DNA of 15,489 nt, from positions 1 through 15,489 of the forward strand of contig JAEYRF010000169.1 of assembly GCA_023409615.1 (NCBI GenBank). The letters run 5' to 3'. Source of the stretch: Bacillota bacterium. GTDB lineage: Bacteria > Bacillota > Clostridia > Acetivibrionales > DTU013. Below are positions 7,517 to 15,282 of this stretch, piece by piece (positions within the stretch are counted from its first letter, which is position 1; each line of letters begins with the position of its first letter). The position numbers were made by a program, and so were the translations under genes. The notes below the pieces were generated by a model that did not search any database, was not told where the DNA came from, and saw nothing but the letters and a program-made list of their open reading frames with translations.

Positions 7517-8521
7517 AAGAAAATTATTGCATTGATTCTGACACTAGCTATCTCAATTGTTATACTTGCAGGCTGCGGAGCAGGTTCGGCAGCAGGGGGT
7601 GCTGTGAAGACAGGCTTAGGTGTTGTGTCATCCATTGCAAAGTCAACAGATGTGACAGCTGAGAAGGAAGGGCTAGCACAAATTGATTCAACTATTGCAG
7701 CAGTTACAGTAGACAAAGATGGCAAGATCGTGAAATGTGAAATCGATGCTGCACAGACAAAAATCAATTTTTCAGCAGAAGGAAAGATTACAACTGCACT
7801 TGACACCGCTTACGAAACAAAACAGGAACTTGGCGATGATTATGGAATGAGAAAAGCTTCAGGAATTATGAAGGAATGGAATGAGCAAGCAGATGCATTC
7901 GCAGCTTATGTGGTCGGCAAGACTCTTGCGCAAGTCAAGGGGATCGCAGTGGCGGAAGGTGTTCCGACGGCATCAGATTTGACTTCCTCTGTAACAGTTC
8001 ATATCAGCGACTTTACAGCAGCAATTGAAAAAGCGGTAAACAATGCTCAGGATCTTGGTGCAAAGGCTGGCGACAAGCTTGGTCTTGGTGTTGTTACTAC
8101 GATCAACAAGTCCACAGATGCTACGGCAGAGAAGGAAGGTCTGGCACAGGCATATTCCATGTATACAGCATCAACATTTGCTGCTGATGGAAAAATTACA
8201 AGCTCGGTTATTGATGGATCCCAATCAAATGTGAATTTCTCCACTGAAGGAAAGGTTACTAGTGATTTGGCAGCTGAGCTTAAGACAAAGAATGAGCTTG
8301 GTGATGCTTATGGTATGAGAAAGGCTTCAGGAATTAAGAAGGAATGGAATGAGCAGGCTGCAGCATTTGCAAAATATGTGGTTGGAAAGACCGCAGCTCA
8401 AGTCAGCGGTATTGCTGTAAAAGAAGGAGTGCCAACTGACTCTGAGCTTACCAGCTCTGTTACAGTACACGTTACTGATTTTATGACGATCATCGAAAAA
8501 GCATCTACTAATGCAAGATAG
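7514..8521 (+). CDS. pplA: PplA-like extracellular flavoprotein lipoprotein with two FMN-binding units
   Basis: Residues 1-20 are a lipoprotein signal peptide ending in the lipobox LAGC, with Cys21 to be lipidated. The mature part is two homologous units (about 32-187 and 188-335) offset by 156 residues. Shared blocks include GLGVV, STDxTAEKEGLAQ, YGMRKASGI, KEWNEQA, YVVGKT and LTSSVTVH. The segments DLTSSVT (155-161) and ELTSSVT (311-317) match the spacing of the ApbE flavinylation motif Dxx(S/T)GA(T/S). Thr161 and Thr317 are therefore the predicted FMN attachment sites. That mapping is inference, and the second unit has Glu where Asp is usual. In Listeria, PplA carries two FMN groups and passes electrons to iron and other acceptors outside the cell. 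Its signal peptide also yields a peptide pheromone there, which is untested here. A strong terminator follows, and the flavin transferase gene is next. Confidence 0.87.
   Translation: MKKIIALILTLAISIVILAGCGAGSAAGGAVKTGLGVVSSIAKSTDVTAEKEGLAQIDSTIAAVTVDKDGKIVKCEIDAAQTKINFSAEGKITTALDTAYETKQELGDDYGMRKASGIMKEWNEQADAFAAYVVGKTLAQVKGIAVAEGVPTASDLTSSVTVHISDFTAAIEKAVNNAQDLGAKAGDKLGLGVVTTINKSTDATAEKEGLAQAYSMYTASTFAADGKITSSVIDGSQSNVNFSTEGKVTSDLAAELKTKNELGDAYGMRKASGIKKEWNEQAAAFAKYVVGKTAAQVSGIAVKEGVPTDSELTSSVTVHVTDFMTIIEKASTNAR
7607..8518 (+). repeat. Internal duplication within pplA (468-bp period)
   Basis: The two flavin-binding units of PplA are encoded in tandem, unit 1 at about 7607-8074 and unit 2 at about 8075-8518. 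Long stretches are nearly identical at protein level. The DNA shows many synonymous differences, so the duplication is not recent. Each unit carries one candidate flavinylation Thr. Confidence 0.8.
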
Positions 8522-8551
8522 TTTTAATCAGTTAATTATGTTATGATAGAG

Positions 8552-8587
8552 CAGAGAGGCAATCTAATTGCCTCTCTGACTTTTTTT
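8552..8587 (+). terminator. Strong intrinsic terminator between pplA and fmnB
   Basis: CAGAGAGGCAAT (8552-8563) pairs perfectly with ATTGCCTCTCTG (8567-8578) around a three-base loop. After two bases there are seven T residues (8581-8587). This is the strongest terminator in the window, and it lies inside the functional cluster. An extended -10-like TGTTATGAT at 8539-8547 overlaps its upstream side and could start transcripts into fmnB. Confidence 0.93.
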
Positions 8588-8607
8588 AAAAGGAATAGGA
8601 GTAACCG

Positions 8608-9663
8608 GTGAGAATAACTGCTGCAGTATTATCTGTTTTGATGCTATTGAATTTATCGGCATGCGGTAAAAAAGTGTCACGTTATGAAGCCGAATTTTTG
8701 AAGCTTTTTGATACGCTGACTAAAATTGTGGCTTATTCAGATAGCGAAGCTGAGTTCTCAAAACAAGCTCAACAGATTCACGACAATTTGAAGGAGTACC
8801 ACGAGCTTTATGACATTTATAATGATTATGAGGGGATCAATAATTTAAAGACAGTCAATGATAATGCCGGGATTGCCCCTGTAAAGGTGGACCGGAGGAT
8901 TATTGATCTGATCAGTTTTTCACTAGACTGGTATGAAAAGACTGATGGAAAGGTTAATATTGCTTACGGTGCTGTACTGAAAATTTGGCACGATTACCGG
9001 GAGGCGGGGATAGAGGATCCGGAAAAGGCCCAATTGCCCCCGGAGGATCAATTGCGGGAAGCAGCAAAGCATACCGATATCCATAAGATTATTATTGATG
9101 AGGATGAATCCACAGTGTTTCTGGAAGATCCCGATATGAGGCTTGACGTGGGTGCGGTCGCAAAGGGATACGCAACAGAGCAGGTATGCCGCATTGCTGT
9201 GGAAAATGGTTTTACATCGGGACTAGTCAGTGTGGGTGGAAATGTGAGAGCAATCTCCGGTAAAAGTGCGGGGAGCAAAAAATCAGGCGGCATACTCCCC
9301 TGGAATGTTGGTATTCAGAACCCTGATTTAGAAAGTGAAGAGTCTCAGATCCATATTATAGATCTGATTGATGGATCGCTTGTTACAAGTGGTATTTATG
9401 AGCGCTATTACACTGTTAACGGTAAGCAATACCATCATATTATTGATCCCGAAATATTATACCCGGCTGATTATTTTATGTCGATATCAATTGTCTGTCA
9501 GGACTCAGGTGTGGCTGACGCTCTTTCCACAGCAGTTTTCAACATGACCTATGAACAGGGATTCAAATTTATTAGCAATATACCTGACACACAGGCGATG
9601 TGGGTCTTAAAAAACGGTGACCTTAGATATAGTGAGGGCTTCAAAGATCTTTTCACAAAATAG
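8608..9663 (+). CDS. fmnB: FAD:protein FMN transferase, lipoprotein ApbE/FmnB type
   Basis: A 351-residue ApbE-family enzyme that takes FMN from FAD and links it covalently to Thr/Ser of target proteins using Mg2+. The N terminus (MRITAAVLSVLMLLNLSACG) is a lipoprotein signal with lipobox LSAC and Cys19, so it acts on the outer face of the membrane. Family blocks seen are KTDGKVNIAYGAVLKIW (111-127), RLDVGAVAKGYATEQV (178-193), SGLVSVGGNVRAISG (204-218), HHIIDP (276-281) and ADALSTAVF (303-311), with Asp304 and Thr308 the likely metal ligands. The start is GTG at 8608, with TAGGAG (8596-8601) six bases upstream. The neighbouring PplA is the obvious substrate. The gene lies behind a strong terminator, so it is expressed by readthrough or from its own promoter. 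No clear terminator follows it. Confidence 0.93.
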   Translation: MRITAAVLSVLMLLNLSACGKKVSRYEAEFLKLFDTLTKIVAYSDSEAEFSKQAQQIHDNLKEYHELYDIYNDYEGINNLKTVNDNAGIAPVKVDRRIIDLISFSLDWYEKTDGKVNIAYGAVLKIWHDYREAGIEDPEKAQLPPEDQLREAAKHTDIHKIIIDEDESTVFLEDPDMRLDVGAVAKGYATEQVCRIAVENGFTSGLVSVGGNVRAISGKSAGSKKSGGILPWNVGIQNPDLESEESQIHIIDLIDGSLVTSGIYERYYTVNGKQYHHIIDPEILYPADYFMSISIVCQDSGVADALSTAVFNMTYEQGFKFISNIPDTQAMWVLKNGDLRYSEGFKDLFTK

Positions 9664-9751
9664 AGATAAAAATACAAAATAATGGGCAATGCTATTTGTG
9701 AAGCAAAGTGCGGTATACTATAGTCTAGGATATAGTTGTATTTCATTTTGA

Positions 9752-9763
9752 TTTGTATACAAA
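9752..9763. promoter_or_regulatory. Perfect 12-bp palindrome upstream of the ppdK promoter
   Basis: TTTGTATACAAA is fully self-complementary and lies about 45 bases upstream of the ppdK -10 box. That is a plausible position for a dimeric regulator. I cannot assign it to a known regulator. Confidence 0.3.
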
Positions 9764-9806
9764 GTACGAGAAATTTGAATGAAAAGGTATTCTTTTTCAA
9801 TTATTA

Positions 9807-9815
9807 TGTTATAAT
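9807..9815 (+). promoter_or_regulatory. Extended -10 promoter of ppdK
   Basis: TGTTATAAT (TG at 9807-9808, TATAAT at 9810-9815) is a perfect extended -10 element. No good -35 box lies 16 to 18 bases upstream, which is usual for this promoter type. The start point would be near 9822, giving a leader of about 80 bases before the ppdK ATG. Confidence 0.65.
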
Positions 9816-9890
9816 AGTATGGGCTATGGGAAGATTTTTGATTCGTATGTATTATAATCTTTATCATACATTATTTACTACATATTAAAT

Positions 9891-9903
9891 GGAGGTATAT
9901 ATG
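9891..9903 (+). promoter_or_regulatory. Ribosome binding site that sets the ppdK start
   Basis: GGAGG at 9891-9895 is five bases before ATG 9901. An in-frame ATG at 9889 overlaps this site itself, so it cannot use it. Starting at 9901 also makes the catalytic residue numbers match the Clostridium symbiosum enzyme. Confidence 0.85.
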
Positions 9904-12528
9904 GCAAAGTTTGTTTATTTATTCAAAGAGGGAAATGCTTCAATGAAAAATTTGCTTGGAGGCAAAGGAGCAAATCTAGCTGAAATGACCGGTTTAGGTC
10001 TGCCTGTGCCGAGGGGTTTTACTGTAACAACAGAGGCTTGTACACAGTATTACAATGATGGACAGAAGATTTCAATGGAAATCGAAGGACAGATATATGA
10101 TGCGCTGACTACTACAGAAGCCGTTGTCGGCAAAAAATTCGGGGATCCATCGAATCCGTTCCTCGTATCGGTTCGCTCCGGTGCAAGAGCATCCATGCCC
10201 GGCATGATGGATACCATCTTGAATCTCGGCCTCAATGACACTGTTGTTGAAGGACTTGCAAAGCTCACTTCAAACGAGAGATTCGCTTATGACAGTTATA
10301 GAAGATTCATTCAGATGTTCAGTGATGTTGTTATGGAAGTGGAAAAGCCAAAATTTGAACATATTCTTGATGCAGTTAAGAAAGAAAACGGCGCGAAGGG
10401 TGATACAGACCTGACTGCTGACAATCTGAAAGAGGTTGTCAAGAGATATAAGCAAATGTACAAGGAAGAAAAGGGCACTGAATTTCCACAGGATCCCAAG
10501 GTGCAATTGATGGAGGCTATAAAAGCTGTTTTCCGTTCATGGGATAATCCAAGGGCTAATGTGTATAGAAGAATGAATGATATTCCAAGCGACTGGGGCA
10601 CTGCCGTTAACGTACAGGAAATGGTATATGGAAACATGGGTGATGATTCCGGTACAGGTGTTGCGTTTACAAGAAATCCGTCCACAGGCGAGAAGAAGCT
10701 GTATGGCGAATTCTTGATGAACGCTCAGGGCGAGGATGTTGTTGCCGGTATCAGAACTCCGCAGACTATTGACCATATGAATGAGATCAACCCGGCTGCA
10801 TACGACCAGTTCGTTGCAATAGCCGAGAAACTTGAAAAGCATTATAAAGATATGCAGGATATGGAGTTCACCATTGAGAAGGGCAAGCTCTTCATGCTCC
10901 AGACGAGAAACGGCAAGAGAACGGCTGCTGCCGCGCTGAAGATAGCTGTTGACCTGGTTGATGAAGGAATGGTAACGAAGGAAGAAGCATTATTGAAGGT
11001 AGATCCCAAACAGTTGGATGCTTTGCTGCACCCGAGTTTTGACCAGAAGGCGATGAAATCAGCATCAGTTATTGCTAAGGGACTTCCGGCATCTCCTGGA
11101 GCAGCAACAGGTAAGGTGTACTTTACTGCTGAGGAAGCTGTTGCGGCGTTTAATAATGGCGAAAAGAAAGTTATCCTTATCAGGCTTGAGACATCACCTG
11201 AAGATATTGAAGGTATGAATGTGTCACAGGGTATCCTGACAGGACGCGGCGGCATGACTTCCCACGCGGCTGTTGTAGCACGTGGCATGGGCACTTGTTG
11301 TGTAGCAGGATGCAGTGAAGTGAAGATATATGAAAAAGAAAAATATTTTACAGATAAGAACGGTAAAAAATATGTTGAAGGCGACTGGATCTCTCTGGAC
11401 GGCTCAACAGGTAACGTTTACGGAGAGCAGCTTCCCACGGTTGAAACTGAAATGACAGGTGACTTTGCGAAATTTATGGCCTGGGCTGATGAGATCAGAA
11501 CTCTTAAGGTCAGAACTAATGCAGACACCCCGAGAGATGCCAGACAGGCTATTAAGTTCGGAGCAGAAGGAATCGGCCTTTGCCGTACCGAGCATATGTT
11601 CTTCGAACCCGACAGGATATTTGCTTTCAGGCAGATGATCGTATCAAGCAATGTTGAGCAGAGAAAGAAAGCGCTTGAGAAGATCCTTCCAATGCAGAGA
11701 GGCGATTTTGAAGGTCTCTTTACAGAAATGAAGGGCTATCCTGTGACGATCAGACTCCTGGATCCTCCGCTGCATGAGTTCCTGCCGCAAGAGGATGCAG
11801 ATATCAAGGCACTGGCAAGTGAGCTTAATATATCTTCAGATGAGCTGAAGGCACTGATAAAGAGCCTGCATGAGCTCAATCCGATGATGGGCCACAGAGG
11901 CTGCCGCCTGGCCGTCTCATATCCTGAGATTGCCGAGATGCAGACCAGAGCAATTATTGAAGCTGCTATCAATGTTAATAAAGGTGGGATGACCATTGTT
12001 CCCGAGATAATGATTCCACTGGTATGTGAGGTGAAGGAACTGAAGTTTGTCAAGGATATTGTCGTCTCAACAGCCGATGCAGTCATCGCCGAAGCGGGTG
12101 TTAAGCTTGACTACACGGTCGGAACCATGATTGAAATCCCAAGAGCAGCATTGCTGGCAGATGAGATTGCTACCGAGGCTGAATTCTTCTCCTTTGGTAC
12201 AAACGATCTGACACAGATGACTTACGGACTCAGCCGTGATGATGCCGGCAGGATACTGGATGATTATTACAAAGTTAAAATATTCGAATCCGACCCAACG
12301 TCCAAGGTTGACCAGGCTGGCGTTGGCAAGCTGATGAAGATAGCAGTTGCGGGCGGCAAAGCTACAAGGCCGAATATCAAGCTGGGCATCTGCGGTGAGC
12401 ACGGCGGAGATCCTTCATCCGTTGAATTCTGCCATGAGATCGGATTGAGCTATGTTTCATGTTCGCCGTACCGTGTGCCGATCGCAAGACTTGCAGCAGC
12501 CCAGGCGGTTATAAAGAGTAAACAGTAA
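9901..12528 (+). CDS. ppdK: Pyruvate, phosphate dikinase
   Basis: An 875-residue cytosolic enzyme that interconverts pyruvate, ATP and phosphate with PEP, AMP and pyrophosphate. In anaerobic Clostridia it often serves in pyrophosphate-linked glycolysis. Domains in order are the N-terminal ATP-grasp region (about 1-340, with GGKGANLAEM and SVRSGARASMPGMMDTI), the swivelling phosphohistidine domain (about 380-500) and the C-terminal PEP/pyruvate barrel (about 520-870). The phosphorylated His is in GGMTSHAAVVARGMG at residue 455, and the barrel Cys in GICGEHGGDP at residue 831. These numbers equal those of the characterised C. symbiosum enzyme. GTNDLTQM and GHRGCRL are also intact. Nothing indicates loss of function. 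It stands alone, with its own extended -10 promoter and a terminator directly after it. No regulatory protein (PDRP) gene is seen nearby. Confidence 0.98.
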   Translation: MAKFVYLFKEGNASMKNLLGGKGANLAEMTGLGLPVPRGFTVTTEACTQYYNDGQKISMEIEGQIYDALTTTEAVVGKKFGDPSNPFLVSVRSGARASMPGMMDTILNLGLNDTVVEGLAKLTSNERFAYDSYRRFIQMFSDVVMEVEKPKFEHILDAVKKENGAKGDTDLTADNLKEVVKRYKQMYKEEKGTEFPQDPKVQLMEAIKAVFRSWDNPRANVYRRMNDIPSDWGTAVNVQEMVYGNMGDDSGTGVAFTRNPSTGEKKLYGEFLMNAQGEDVVAGIRTPQTIDHMNEINPAAYDQFVAIAEKLEKHYKDMQDMEFTIEKGKLFMLQTRNGKRTAAAALKIAVDLVDEGMVTKEEALLKVDPKQLDALLHPSFDQKAMKSASVIAKGLPASPGAATGKVYFTAEEAVAAFNNGEKKVILIRLETSPEDIEGMNVSQGILTGRGGMTSHAAVVARGMGTCCVAGCSEVKIYEKEKYFTDKNGKKYVEGDWISLDGSTGNVYGEQLPTVETEMTGDFAKFMAWADEIRTLKVRTNADTPRDARQAIKFGAEGIGLCRTEHMFFEPDRIFAFRQMIVSSNVEQRKKALEKILPMQRGDFEGLFTEMKGYPVTIRLLDPPLHEFLPQEDADIKALASELNISSDELKALIKSLHELNPMMGHRGCRLAVSYPEIAEMQTRAIIEAAINVNKGGMTIVPEIMIPLVCEVKELKFVKDIVVSTADAVIAEAGVKLDYTVGTMIEIPRAALLADEIATEAEFFSFGTNDLTQMTYGLSRDDAGRILDDYYKVKIFESDPTSKVDQAGVGKLMKIAVAGGKATRPNIKLGICGEHGGDPSSVEFCHEIGLSYVSCSPYRVPIARLAAAQAVIKSKQ

Positions 12529-12553
12529 TTGTCAACATTAGTGAAACAATCCG

Positions 12554-12590
12554 GCACCCTATCAGAAATGGTAGGGTGCTTTGTTTATTT
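12554..12590 (+). terminator. Intrinsic terminator after ppdK with GAAA tetraloop
   Basis: GCACCCTATCA (12554-12564) pairs with TGGTAGGGTGC (12569-12579), eleven pairs with one G-T wobble, around a GAAA loop. It is followed by TTTGTTTATTT. It begins 26 bases after the ppdK stop. Confidence 0.9.
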
Positions 12591-12600
12591 ATTCACTGAA

Positions 12601-12629
12601 TTTACTTAAGAGAGGTTATGGGTTATAAT
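12601..12629 (+). promoter_or_regulatory. Promoter of the GGDEF-EAL gene
   Basis: TTTACT (12601-12606, four of six -35 bases) and a perfect TATAAT (12624-12629) are separated by 17 bases. The start point would be near 12636. An in-frame ATG at 12618 lies between the two boxes and so would not be in the transcript, which argues for a start further downstream. Confidence 0.6.
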
Positions 12630-12704
12630 AGCCATATCATCTGTATTTATATGTATGGCAAGAAACTGAAGGCAATTAAATTTCGAATGAAAGGGTGCCG
12701 GAAG

Positions 12705-13958
12705 ATGTATGGATTATTCATTGAGAAAATTGAACAAAAACTGAAGGCAGCTGAGAAAAGTGCTCTTATTTTTATTGACGTGGATAATTTCAAGTATGTG
12801 AATTATACATATGGACATAAATTTGGAGACCGTCTTCTGGAAAGGTTTTATGAAATCCTTACAGGGTTGCTCAATGATAACTGTACTATTTACAGAATTG
12901 GCGGAGATAAATTTGCTGTTCTGGTGGAGCGGTTCGAAACGATTCAGGAAATTGAAAAACTTGCCATTACTTTACTCAAAGGGTTGAAGCTGGTTAGGCT
13001 GGATGGGAAGGTCTTTTACTATACAGTCAGTATAGGCATTTCGTTTTATCCCGAGCATGGCAGTACAGTGGATGATTTATGTAAAAGCGCTGATATTGCC
13101 TTTGAAAAAGCAAAAGAGACAGGGAAGAATAAAATAGTCATTTATAGTGATTCAATGATTTTAGAGGTACAGGAATGGGTATTGATTGAAAGTTATCTGC
13201 GCAATGCGTTGGAAAACAATGAATTTGAGCTTTATTTTCAGCCAATATATGAAACACAGAACGGAAGGATATCCGGATTTGAAACGTTGGTTAGATGGAG
13301 AAACGATGAGATGGGCTTTGTTATGCCTGATAAGTTTATCGAGGTCGCAGAAGATACGCATATGATTATTTCCATTGGAGAGTGGATATTCCGAAATGCC
13401 TGTATGTTCCAAAAGAATCTGCAACAGGAAGGGTACAAGGACATAGTGGTCTCTGTGAATGTATCAAGGCTTCAACTTCTTCAGGAGGATTTTGTGGAAG
13501 TTGTGATGGATATGCTGGAAATGGTCGGTATAAGTCCTGATAGCATGGAAATTGAGGTTGCAGAACCCATTCTCGCAGAAGCTCGTGATTTAATCTCAGA
13601 TAAACTGAAGACACTCAATGGAAATGGACTGAGGATCACGATGGATGGCTTTGGTAAAGGATATTCTTCGATGAACTTTCTGAAACAGCTTCCAATCACA
13701 TCGCTCAAGATTGATAAATCTATTGTTGATACTATTAATGGTAAGCAGGGAAGTGTGTCTCTGGTCGATTATATGGTACATGTTGCAAAGAGTATAGATT
13801 TGAATGTTTTGGCTGAAGGTATTGAAACTCGGGAACAATATGATTATATGCAAAACATTAGGTGTGACCGTCTGCAGGGGTATTTCCTAAGCAGGCCACT
13901 TTCTGAGAGGGATGCGATTGGCAAGCTACAGCATAAAGGTGATGAGGATAAGGCATAA
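12705..13958 (+). CDS. Cytosolic GGDEF-EAL protein with degenerate motifs (cyclic-di-GMP related)
   Basis: The frame is open from ATG 12618, but a -10 box overlaps that position. I prefer ATG 12705, which has AAGGG nine bases upstream and leaves a short helix before the GGDEF domain (417 residues); ATG 12651 and 12687 are alternatives. There is no membrane segment and no visible sensor domain. The GGDEF domain (about 18-145) keeps Asp25 in FIDVDNFK, and GHKFGD, but its signature is GGDKF (66-70). No RxxD inhibitory site is present. The EAL domain (about 165-410) keeps Glu193 (FETLVRW), Asn252, Glu284, Lys335 and AEGIET. The usual DDFGTG is DGFGKG (314-319), so the second metal-binding Asp is Gly. 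Both activities are therefore doubtful, and a c-di-GMP or GTP-binding effector is possible. The transporter gene follows after 27 bases. Confidence 0.88.
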   Translation: MYGLFIEKIEQKLKAAEKSALIFIDVDNFKYVNYTYGHKFGDRLLERFYEILTGLLNDNCTIYRIGGDKFAVLVERFETIQEIEKLAITLLKGLKLVRLDGKVFYYTVSIGISFYPEHGSTVDDLCKSADIAFEKAKETGKNKIVIYSDSMILEVQEWVLIESYLRNALENNEFELYFQPIYETQNGRISGFETLVRWRNDEMGFVMPDKFIEVAEDTHMIISIGEWIFRNACMFQKNLQQEGYKDIVVSVNVSRLQLLQEDFVEVVMDMLEMVGISPDSMEIEVAEPILAEARDLISDKLKTLNGNGLRITMDGFGKGYSSMNFLKQLPITSLKIDKSIVDTINGKQGSVSLVDYMVHVAKSIDLNVLAEGIETREQYDYMQNIRCDRLQGYFLSRPLSERDAIGKLQHKGDEDKA

Positions 13959-13985
13959 CATCGAATGAGACAGGGAGCATAACGG

Positions 13986-14930
13986 ATGACTTTTCTGAAT
14001 TCAATTGAGAGTATTCTGACGATTATTATTTTGATCATGACCGGATATTTTCTGACCCGTGCGGGTTGGTTTAACGATGCTACAGGTAAGACTTTTTCAA
14101 AGATAATCCTGAATATTTCGCTTCCCTGCTATATGCTTTATAATATCACATCAACCTTTGACAGAGCAGAATTGCTTGACTTTGCCGTAAATTTGGCTGT
14201 TCCGTTTTTATCTATAGGGTTGAGCTACTTTATAGCTATACTTGTGAGTAACATCATAAAGGTGGACAGATGCAGGAAGGGTGTATTCCGCTCAATGTTT
14301 TTTGCATCAAATACCATGTTTATCGGACTGCCTGTCAATCTGGCGCTGTTTGGAGAAGAAGCAGTCCCATATGTACTGCTTTATTATCTGGCAAATACGA
14401 GCTTTTACTGGACGGTTGGAGCTTATGAGGTGAGTCGGGACAACCCGGAGAATAAGAAGTCATCAGTTTTTAGCTTTAATACACTCAAACGTATATTCAA
14501 TCCTGCAGTCATAGGTTTTTTGACAGGAATTTTGCTGGTGTTGTCGGGTATCACACTGCCTTCATTCCTGGTCGAAAGCAGCAAGTATATTGGTAACCTG
14601 ACAACACCGTTGGCTATGTTCTTTACAGGAATTACACTGCATTCGATTAAACCTGCCGATATCATCTTCAGCAAGGACATGGGCACATTGATTTTGGCAA
14701 GAGCACTAATATGCCCAATAATCATGCTGGCACTGCTGCAGATTATCTCAGTTCCTAAACTCATGGGAATGGTTTTTGTCATTCAGTCCGCTATGCCGAC
14801 AATTACAAGCACAGCTGTCGTTGCCAGAGAATACGGTTCGGATTATAGGTTTGCTGCAGTAATGACGGCGGTAACGACCGCGGCAAGTTTAATTGTTATT
14901 CCGTTTTATATGTGGCTGATTGGAGGCTAG
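13986..14930 (+). CDS. AEC (auxin efflux carrier) family transporter
   Basis: An integral membrane protein of 314 residues with about ten hydrophobic segments in two halves, as in the AEC/BART superfamily. Typical features are the N-terminal ILTIIILIMTGYFLTRAGW, the LPCYMLYNI segment, FASNTMFIGLPVNLALFGE in the middle and QSAMPTITSTAVVAREYG near the end. The last contains the conserved helix-breaking Pro. Bacterial members are usually secondary carriers for malate, malonate or other organic acids. The auxin name comes from plant homologues, and the substrate here cannot be told. ATG 13986 has GGGAG (13973-13977) eight bases upstream. The 27-base gap after the GGDEF-EAL gene suggests co-transcription. 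Its stop is one base from the stop of the opposing gene, with no terminator between them. Confidence 0.9.
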   Translation: MTFLNSIESILTIIILIMTGYFLTRAGWFNDATGKTFSKIILNISLPCYMLYNITSTFDRAELLDFAVNLAVPFLSIGLSYFIAILVSNIIKVDRCRKGVFRSMFFASNTMFIGLPVNLALFGEEAVPYVLLYYLANTSFYWTVGAYEVSRDNPENKKSSVFSFNTLKRIFNPAVIGFLTGILLVLSGITLPSFLVESSKYIGNLTTPLAMFFTGITLHSIKPADIIFSKDMGTLILARALICPIIMLALLQIISVPKLMGMVFVIQSAMPTITSTAVVAREYGSDYRFAAVMTAVTTAASLIVIPFYMWLIGG

Positions 14931-14931
14931 G

Positions 14932-15249
14932 TCAAGACATATCAAGGTTTTTTGCAAGCCGCTCCATCTTCTTCTTTTTAGCTGACTCATCATAATTTAT
15001 GCCTTCAACTATTTTAGAACTGATATGAGCTTTTTCCATAACCTTCTCCATAAGTCTGCTCCGAATCTCACTAACTGGTTCTTCGAGACTGAAGTAAGAT
15101 TTTAGACTCTCCAGCATAGTATCTTTGTCGAGATCCTCCAGATCAACGGTCTTGGATTTATCGAGCCCGTTGAGGATAAACTGTCCTGCGAAATGATACT
15201 CGTCTTCCGTTATGTGAAGACCTGACAGGATTAATTGGTCCACTTTCAT
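14932..15249 (-). CDS. Conserved-looking small protein of unknown function
   Basis: I do not recognise this 105-residue protein. It is highly charged, has no Cys, no membrane segment and no signal peptide, and looks mostly helical. It has an acidic middle (DLEDLDKDTMLESL) and a Lys-rich stretch near the C terminus (AKKKKMERLAKNL). It is probably real: on the - strand GGAGG lies seven bases before the ATG, a TATAAT is further upstream, and it does not overlap another gene. It faces the AEC transporter tail to tail, so transcription of either could interfere with the other. It could be a small cytosolic regulator or adaptor, but nothing in the sequence decides this. Confidence 0.75.
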   Translation of the reverse strand: MKVDQLILSGLHITEDEYHFAGQFILNGLDKSKTVDLEDLDKDTMLESLKSYFSLEEPVSEIRSRLMEKVMEKAHISSKIVEGINYDESAKKKKMERLAKNLDMS

Positions 15250-15276
15250 GGCAATACCTCCGATTCTTGATTTTAT

Positions 15277-15282
15277 ATTATA
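15277..15282 (-). promoter_or_regulatory. Candidate -10 box for the 105-residue protein gene
   Basis: On the - strand this reads TATAAT, 28 bases upstream of the ATG at 15249. Seventeen bases further upstream is only ATTATT, a weak -35. The region is A+T-rich, so support is modest. Confidence 0.4.

Noticed and set aside
9717..9736. Terminator after fmnB (ACTATA/TATAGT)
   Set aside because: The stem is six A+T-rich pairs with an eight-base loop and no T-tract directly after it.
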